Shown here: one piece after another, positions 56,938-64,000 of the stretch
How positions within the stretch are numbered: the stretch's first letter is position 1
How the letters are laid out: every line of letters starts with the position of its first letter
From: Paracentrotus lividus
Lineage: Eukaryota; Echinodermata; Echinoidea; Camarodonta; Echinidae
Assembly (NCBI GenBank): GCA_940671915.1
Contig: CALNVZ010000641.1
Span: 2,898,568-2,962,567, forward strand
DNA length: 64,000 nucleotides
Reading direction: 5' to 3'
The notes under the pieces: generated by a model
Told to the model about the DNA's origin: nothing
Databases searched by the model: none
The model's input: only the letters and a program-made list of their open reading frames with translations
Made by a program: the position numbers and the translations under genes

Positions 56938-58272
56938 CAAAATTATTAGAACACCAAGCATATTTTAATGATTTTAATAATTTTCATTCAGTTGACCATT
57001 TAAATACCTATAATTGGTTGGAATGTTTCCGAATATCATCATTATGCTTTAAAAACTCAATAACAAAGCCTTGAGTTGGGAACTCGCCCCCAAGTCGCCC
57101 TTTTTATGTTACACCACCAATTGAAAAATCTACAAATGTTGCCCCTTTCACAATCAAAGTGTCATAACGTTAAACATTTTAAGCCTCTCCCTACAAAAGT
57201 ATATATATTTTGAAAGGAAATTTCCTGAGGATGTCAAAAATGGCATTCATAACAACACAGGGTGAAGTAGTTACATCTTGTGTGGGGATTTTAAAATTAT
57301 TTTTGAAGGGCCCCACATTTTTAATTCAGTGCCCCTATTTAAGTCCATTGTTCCAATGACCCTTAATATTTCAACATATTTGAATTGCTCATAAAATTTC
57401 CTTTTAAAAAATATACATTTACAAGGAGTGTCTTCATTAAATAAAAAAAAATAGTCTTAACCTTCAATGGGCATGGTTATTTTGGTCATCTCACCACCAA
57501 GGGTAAAAAAACAAGAACATAAGTTGAACCATCTCCTTCCCGCCCCAAGGGAAACTCGATATGCTCTCAGGAACAGTAAAGCCTTGTACCCACCAAGGTG
57601 TAAAACAAATAGGTATAAGAATAGTTTCATCCCATGGTGTCTCTTTAATTTACAATGATCAGCAAAATAACGAACTTAAATCGATTATATTTACAATGGA
57701 CCATAATTATCTTTTACTGTCATTGAAATTCGATTATTACTAGAAACATGCTCTGTCACATTATTCATGTATTTAATTTTAATTTTTGATGAAACTATTA
57801 TAAACATTGAACATAACCGTGAGGTAATTTAGTTAATTATTATGTGACTTTTTATACAAAAATTCAATTTTGTTTGTTTTGTGTAACTATGATGTCTAAA
57901 GTTCACTTAAAATCGTGGAATACAATTCAAAATTCATATATTTGTGTTTAATAATCGAATTCATTGATGTTTTAATACACCCTCCTGTAACAATTACACT
58001 GTTTCGATTTTTTTAAATATTAATGTTGAAATCATACATAATATTATTTTATAGATCCTCATATGATACAAATGTTTGGAACGGATAACCATATACACCC
58101 TTGTTTATACTATGATTTTCACGTACCGGTATAATTTCCTCCATATCCTTATTTTGAAACCAAATTCTAAATTTGTAAAGATTCAGACAATTTTCCTATC
58201 CACTGAATGTACAGCTGGAATTCAAATTCAAATTTTGTGCCGATTTCTTTTTCATTATTTGCGTTCTTTTCT

Positions 58273-58312
<40 letters not shown>

Positions 58313-58873
58313 GTTCTTCTTCATTTACTTTTTATATGATAATAGGCCTATTTGATTTATAACTTGTTAATGTTTATTGTTTATATGTATTTGATGTATC
58401 AATGTATTGAATCCAACCAATGGTTGCAATAAATGAAGTATTATTATTATAGGGTGGGGCGAATCCACCCTCCCCATTTGACCAAATTTGCTGAAACTCA
58501 GAATGTATTTGAGAGGTATATTAGAATAAATAAGCCTGCCAAGTTTCATACTTCTACCTCAAATACGTTTTGAGCAATCGGCGTATGTAATTGGCATTTT
58601 ACTTTTTTGCATTTAGACTACATGTTTAATACACAAGTCTATGGGGAACCAAAAGCGCATAGCGCAATTATTTTTAATGCTGCGCATTACCAGATGGTCG
58701 AAACTATATAAATTTGGTATCAACATATACGTAAGACCCTATGCTAAAAAGTCATGAAAGCTCATGACACACAAAATATATCTTTAATCTGATTTCGGCA
58801 AATGAACTAGGACATTGATAATCCCATAGACTTTGTGTAGGTTCAGGTGTTCTAATAATTTTGGCCACCACTG
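56938..58873. mobile_element. Tc1/mariner-type non-autonomous element, 1.94 kb
   Basis: The left end cagtggtggccaaaattatt is the exact reverse complement of the right end (aataattttggccaccactg); the match runs through agaacacc. TA flanks both sides. This TIR type is typical of Tc1-like elements. No transposase frame with a DDE pattern was seen. A T-rich tract and an ATTATT tail (58,277-58,450) suggest another retroelement inserted inside it. Confidence 0.88.
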
Positions 58874-59070
58874 TATATTGCACAGAGATTATACTTTTAT
58901 TTTTTTTTCTTTATAATGTGTGGGATGATCATTTTAACAGCAGCGGACCATGATTTGAAAATCATAGGGCAGCCGCGGAAAATGTGAAAAATAGGGCAGT
59001 GGGCGGCCGAAATGTAATGTTTGTAGCATGTATGTATACGGCCTAATGGAAAAGCGCGGTATAACTATTA

Positions 59071-59981
59071 AAGGGAAGCTCTGGACCCAAAATAAGTCGC
59101 TTTTATAAAAAGCAGAAAAATTAGAAAAAGAGAATAAACAAAGTTTGAAGAAAATCGGACTAATAATAAGAAAGTTATGAATATCTTTACGATGCACAAA
59201 AACTTGATCGCTATACCAAATTGGCAACACTGTCACAAAGCTGTGATGTCACAGGGGCACAACTTTCCATGCATTTTCTATATGGTTTTATGATAAAATT
59301 TCACTTTATTTGTTAAGAAACTGTTTTCCTCATAACTTTGGCCAAGATATATTGATGGCAATATGCTATTGCATCATAGTTTATATTGTAAAATCAGTAC
59401 CCCATCTAGAAATACAAAAAACTTAGATAATGTGTGGTTTTCAGTATATAGAAAAAAGATATTCATGAATGTTATTCATGAATTGATGGCAATATGCTAT
59501 TGCATCACACATAATATTGTAAAATCAGCACCCCATCTAGAAATACAAAAAACATAGATATTAAGTGGTTTTCAGTATAGAAAAAAGATATTCATGAATG
59601 TTGAATTTCATGAAAAATATAACTTTTCTTTTGAAATGTCATTATGATTCTCATTTTATCGAAATACATAGATGCAATAACATATTGCCATCAACATATC
59701 TTGGCAAAAGTTATGAGGAAAACAGTTTCTTTACAAATAAAGTGAAAATTTATCATAAAACCATACAGAAAATGCATGGAAAGTTGTGCCCCTGTGACAT
59801 CAGAGTTGTTGCCAATTTGGTATAGCGATCAATTTTTTTTTTATGCATCGTAAAGATATTCATAACTTTCTTATTGTTAGTCCGATTTTCTTCAAACTTG
59901 TTTTAATCTGTTTTTCTCATTTTTTTTTTTTTTTTTTGCTTTTTATAAAAGCAACTTATTTTGGGTCCAGAGCTTCCCTTT
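59071..59981. mobile_element. 911-bp foldback element with 290-bp inverted arms
   Basis: aagggaagctctggacccaa at the left is the reverse complement of the right end (ttgggtccagagcttcccttt). Arms match for about 290 bases, through agaaagttatgaatatcttt and gttgtgcccctgtgacatca. The central part holds two direct copies of a 120-base unit (59,352 and 59,483: ttgatggcaatatgctattg). Confidence 0.9.
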
Positions 59982-60623
59982 CAGTATTTTTATTATGATG
60001 ATGATTATTATTACGCCTATAGCGAGTGGTTTAAAAAATATATTTAAAAAAAAATAATAAAAAGTAGGGCGCATGGGCCTTGTGCGTCCCCTGGATCTGC
60101 TATATTGCCAATACTATCGCTGGGAATACCCTTTTATGCTCTGCTGGTTACCTCTAATTTCACATGTACAATGGCATCCAAATATTTCACAAAGGATAGG
60201 TGACGTCACAATAGGATTGTTCAGCAACATGATCATGATGATGTTAGGAATTTATCCTAATTCTCACGTAGCTTTGCCAATCCAAAGGAAATGAATGCCC
60301 GTGTTAGCCTGTTTTGTTTGCTGTACGTTCAATGAATTAATTTAGAGCTTCATTGGAACGACTGGAATGCTTCTTAAATGCAGATAACTTATCTCGGTGA
60401 GAAATTGCAGTCTTTACCGACACTATATTCATATTCTACTCGCAGCCAGAAATACTAAGCCGGGTGTTCTTTGATCCTTCAGGAAATGTATCAGCATAAA
60501 ATGTATGAAAAGCTAAAAGAATTACTCTGTACAAGTACTTGAAAGCATAATTGGAGAAAACATTGCAATCTATTTGAATGAAGAAGAAAAAATAGTATAA
60601 ACAAGGAAAACACCTGATAGAAA

Positions 60624-61366
60624 ATGGCAGTGAGCGATCTTCAAACTAAAAACGAGTTCACTTCTCTTGCGAAGGTGTGTCCATTTCGTTCCCTTCTGCT
60701 AGCAGTTGACGATGGTTTGTCAAAGGAGGACCTGGAGCAGTTGATATTCCTTTCCAAAGACAAGATAGGATCAGAAAGAGAGTCCGAGGATATCAGATCA
60801 GGACGTGATCTTTTCGAAATCTTGATAAAACGAGATGTCATTAACAAAACAAGCATCGACTATCTCTTACTGATTTCTTGGTATTGGATACAACGATTCG
60901 ATCTGAGGAAACAGTCTGTAAGAAATGGGGAGAGTCTTATTTGCCTATTTGTCTCTCAATTTTCATCTCTATTTCGAATTTTTATTCTTTTCATCTCTAC
61001 TTCTGGTTCATTTCATCACCTCTACTCTGTCTATTATTCACATTCTTCAACGTACTTTTTAAGGGGTGTACTTTTTATATTGTGAAATTATTATTTAACA
61101 TTATTTATTATCAAAATGCAGGATCCTTTGCTTTATTTTGTTTTCACGGACAGATGCCTGGAAGCACTCTTGTCCTGACGAAATCCAACAACCCTGCTGC
61201 GCGAGAATCCAGGACTTTCTCTCAAAAAACAGGTCACGACCACACCGGCTATAGGGAACATCACCCTGGTCCCACCGTCCCGATGCTCAAGATTGATGGG
61301 ACTGACGTTGAGGAACAGTGTGAACGAGCTACATCGACCAATAGGAAAGTCCAATCATCAGAATGA
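60624..61366 (+). CDS. Death-effector-domain protein, locus C (exons 60,624-60,917 and 61,154-61,366)
   Basis: ATG 60,624 opens a 98-codon exon ending at donor gtaaga (60,918). Residues about 21-95 resemble a DED: FRSLLLAVDDGLSKEDLEQL then IFLSKDKI, GRDLFEILIKRDVI and an RFDL that fits the canonical RxDL signature. The acceptor ttcacggacag at 61,153 gives a phase-0 second exon (MPGSTLVLTKSNNPAARESR...KVQSSE) and TGA at 61,364-61,366; 168 aa in total. The tail has no similarity to locus B and no known domain. Reading through the donor also stays open to 61,085, so the splice is inferred. Broken Ser/Arg-rich coding repeats just downstream may once have belonged to this protein. Confidence 0.6.
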
Positions 61367-61529
61367 AGAGTCTTGTATTCTCTCTGAAATGTGTAAGATA
61401 AGCCGACCACTAATTTGGATATATTTGCTTGTGTCTCCTAATAATGGAAAGCGCCCTCGATTGGTCCAACAAAAGTGCATAGACTTGAGCCCTAGAGATC
61501 ATCTATTACAACGATAGGGCTGGTGGTCT

Positions 61530-61996
61530 GCAGTGCGTCCTTCCAAATTTGGACAAGGAAATGGTGACAGAAGGAACCATAACCTACTAAGTGCAGAAAG
61601 CCGTAGCAGCACTGTTAGCCACAGATAGCCTAGAGGACCAGAAGATTGGCTTTCTCGCGCGAGAAAGGGTCGCCATCTTTCACCAGGATCCAGCTTTGAC
61701 AGTCAAGAAGCTTCTTTAGTGCCGACAGTCTGGATGAACCGAAGACATTCAGTAAACTCTCAGTCAGAACTGGAATTCATCTATCACCAAGATCTAGCTT
61801 TGACAGTCGCAGCAGTAGCCTGAGTATTGCAAGTCTTGAAGAATCAAAGTCTGTCAAAAGAAGCCGTTCAATTAATACTGGACGTCGCCAATCACCAAAG
61901 ATCTAGCTTCGGCAGTCGTAGCAGTAGCTTGAGTACTGACAGTTTGGAAGAACAAAACCTACCATCCTGGAACCAGATAGAGCGTTGAGGACATCG
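61530..61996 (+). pseudogene. Broken Ser/Arg-rich coding repeats downstream of DED locus C
   Basis: Three units with SPRSSFDSRSSSLS-type sequence start at 61,680, 61,783 and 61,892, followed by SLEE-K. The period is about 36 codons. Frames change between units: the third has an extra A (ccaaag against ccaag) and the first differs by indels. The last unit runs NLPSWNQIER to a TGA. Either a degraded 3' exon of locus C or a live exon with consensus errors. Confidence 0.55.
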
Positions 61997-62302
61997 GTTG
62001 GTTTTTGAGTGATGATCTTACAACACAAATGTCTTTTGAGATAGTTTGTCGTCAAGTTTCTTATAAATTTAATAAAGTAGATCCGCATATTATACACTTC
62101 TGGTCATAATTCATAAGCCACCTCCTAAATGAAAAGGTACATTAGGCTGTTATATTTAATTCGTTTTTAGTGTTGTCAATCATTTCAGTATCTTCTTAAA
62201 GTTGGAAGCGTGTAACATTTTACTTTTAAAAAATATATAATAAATTAAATCTCGTGATATCACATGGCCATTCACCTTTTATGGTCGACCGGCTTTAATA
62301 TA

Positions 62303-63144
62303 ATAGAGTGAATAAAAAACAAAATGTCCATCATTTCGAAGTTGTCTTGTTTGAAGCATGAACATTTAATCATGGTTTTCATGAATATGTTTCGGTAGAG
62401 TCATCCTCCACATGCAATTTGTTGGTATCATTTCCATTTGGATCTTTGCACACATGACTGAGTAACAGACAGTCTTCAGAAGACGGTAAAATCTCACCTG
62501 CGCCAAATAGATGGATGAAGTCTAAAAACAAAAGTGTTGACAAATATGTATACACACAACACAAACACCCTCTCCCCCACACACGCATACCTGCCCCCCC
62601 CTCCTAACACGTACACGCGCATCATCACACACGCACCACACACAGAGTGAACAATTCACAATAACATTTCCCTTTTGAGTTTCCAAGACCATCACTGAAT
62701 GTTTGGGACGTAGTAATTCCCTCACAACTGTGAGTGTGAGTGAGGGTGTGTGTGTATGTGTATGTATGTGTGTGTATGAGTGTGTGCCAGTCTGGATGAC
62801 ATAGAGTGTGTGCGTGTGTCATGTGTGTGGTGGGTGCGTATATGTGGTTTGTGCATGCGTAAATGAGGGTACGTGTGGGTGTGTGTTTTTTGTGCGTGCA
62901 CATAAGTAATAAATTCTCAATTTATTTATTCTTCACCCAGCCACTTGTCGCAGGTGAGATTTTACCGTCTTCTGAAGATTGTCTGTTATTCAGTCATGCG
63001 TGCAAATATCCAAATGAAAAGGGTACCAACATAATGGTAGGAGGACGACTGTACCAAGACATGCATGAAAGGCTAAATTCATGCTTTTAACAAGACAACT
63101 TCAAAGTGATTTGACATGTTTAATAACTCACATGATTCACTATT
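62303..63144. mobile_element. Inverted-repeat element with TG core, copy 2
   Basis: Arms 62,390-62,515 and 62,945-63,070 are reverse complements (cacatgactgagtaacagac against gtctgttattcagtcatgcg; cagaagacggtaaaatctca against its complement). Outer ends include cgaagttgtcttgt and its inverse. The core is CA- and TG-rich (62,547-62,640; 62,730-62,890). The segment with accatcactgaatgttt also occurs inverted in copy 1 (44,005-44,030). Confidence 0.75.
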
Positions 63145-64000
63145 ATATCCTATACTGGATTTTCTTTGAATAGTAGTTAGTTGTATAAAAGAATATTGTC
63201 AGTTTGTTGTACCTCTATTAATTTTCATTGTTACTTTTCAAGAAGTATAGAAATGGAATAAAGATTTAATTCTTGATTTATATTTCATAACTTGGTTATT
63301 CAGATGTATTTTGCTCTCTAATGTCTCTAATAACATTGTAGTCTATGTATCCCAACTCTTTTTTTTTTTATTCGGGAGGGCAGATGATAACCATGCAGAC
63401 TCGGTCATATTTTTAACAGAGGGGATGATAAAAGAAAAAATGGCCCCAAAATATTTTAGGGAATCCGATGGGGATTATCAGTGAAAGGAATTACGAAACT
63501 GATATTCGCCCAAAATTGCTTATAGTTTTTTTTGTTTTTTGTTTTTTGTTTTTTGTTTTTTTTTATAAATACCTTTCCCATAGTAAAGTATGGCCATTTT
63601 GTGCCTAGAAAAGAACGGTGGTAACCATGCAGGGGGGGGGGGGGCCGGTGGAGGGGCGGAAATATTGCGATGCCAATTAAGGGGGGTTTTTTTGCAGACA
63701 AATTTCCACCGTCATTTACAACGAAGTCGTTTTCTTGAGGTGAATACATTGTAATTTACAGCAAGTAATAAATTTTTTCACACGACATTTAAGTTTCTGC
63801 ATTATTATTATATTTTGCTAAGATGTTGGTGCAGCAAATGTGAAAAATGGGAAAAATAATCGGGGTGGGCCCTCGCCGTCGTGGACCCCCTCCCCTTTTG
63901 GTGGGGAGGCCCGAGGGAGGGAGGATTTTTATTACTTATTTATTTATTTTTTTTTTATTACCTGTAGCTAGTGTAATGCAAAATTCAATTGAATATAATA
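63145..64000. other. Low-complexity flank, no gene recognised
   Basis: Contains (GTTTTTT)n at 63,520-63,565, G runs at 63,632-63,644 and T-rich tracts. No exon seen on either strand. Confidence 0.4.

Noticed and set aside
57467..57743. Short frames inside the Tc1-like element as a possible transposase remnant
   Set aside because: No helix-turn-helix or DDE/D pattern is visible, and the frames are near random length.

Overview
The window is animal nuclear DNA, AT-rich and intron-rich, crowded with MITE-like inverted repeats, tRNA-derived SINEs, triplet and CA microsatellites and a large minisatellite. Spliced genes with GT-AG introns, echinoid-style repeats and an invertebrate death-fold gene cluster point to an echinoderm, most likely a sea urchin. 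That assignment is inference; the gene calls do not depend on it.

Layout. (1) 1.9-16.1 kb holds the 3' two-thirds of a RECK gene (GPI-anchored, cysteine-rich regulator of metalloproteases and Wnt7 signalling). Nine plus-strand exons (1,913-7,698) and the C-terminal exon (15,859-16,086) have clean reading frames and matching intron phases. The exons that should lie between them (Kazal modules 2 and 3 and the following segments) sit at 8,447-11,609 on the MINUS strand, in the right order for an inverted block, and show reading-frame or phase errors. The first Kazal module was not found. A 25-N gap lies at 15,614-15,638. The simplest reading is a misoriented, poorly polished gap-filled block rather than a real inversion. 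(2) 16.1-23.3 kb is intergenic or RECK 3' UTR, with a 1.4-kb foldback element and other repeats. (3) 23,368-40,155 (minus) is a complete ten-exon RETSAT gene (all-trans-retinol 13,14-reductase) whose exons join in frame to 621 aa. Intron 9 carries three decayed tandem copies of the 3' end of exon 9; intron 1 carries four NRF1-like palindromes and GC-rich hairpins. (4) 42.9-62 kb (plus) carries three related death-effector-domain (DED) loci: A at 42.9-44.9 kb (pseudogene by sequence), B at 54.3-55.95 kb (DED, then an unrecognised conserved segment, then 25-residue tandem repeats, with one homopolymer frameshift), and C at 60.6-62 kb (DED plus an unrelated tail and broken Ser/Arg-rich repeats). 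Between them lie element-rich DNA, an 847-N gap and a 1.1-kb GGCGCC minisatellite.

RECK and RETSAT are ordinary conserved genes with no evident functional link. The best candidates for undescribed biology are the DED cluster with its lineage-specific repeat tails, and several unnamed repeat architectures. No CRISPR, rRNA or convincing functional tRNA gene was seen.
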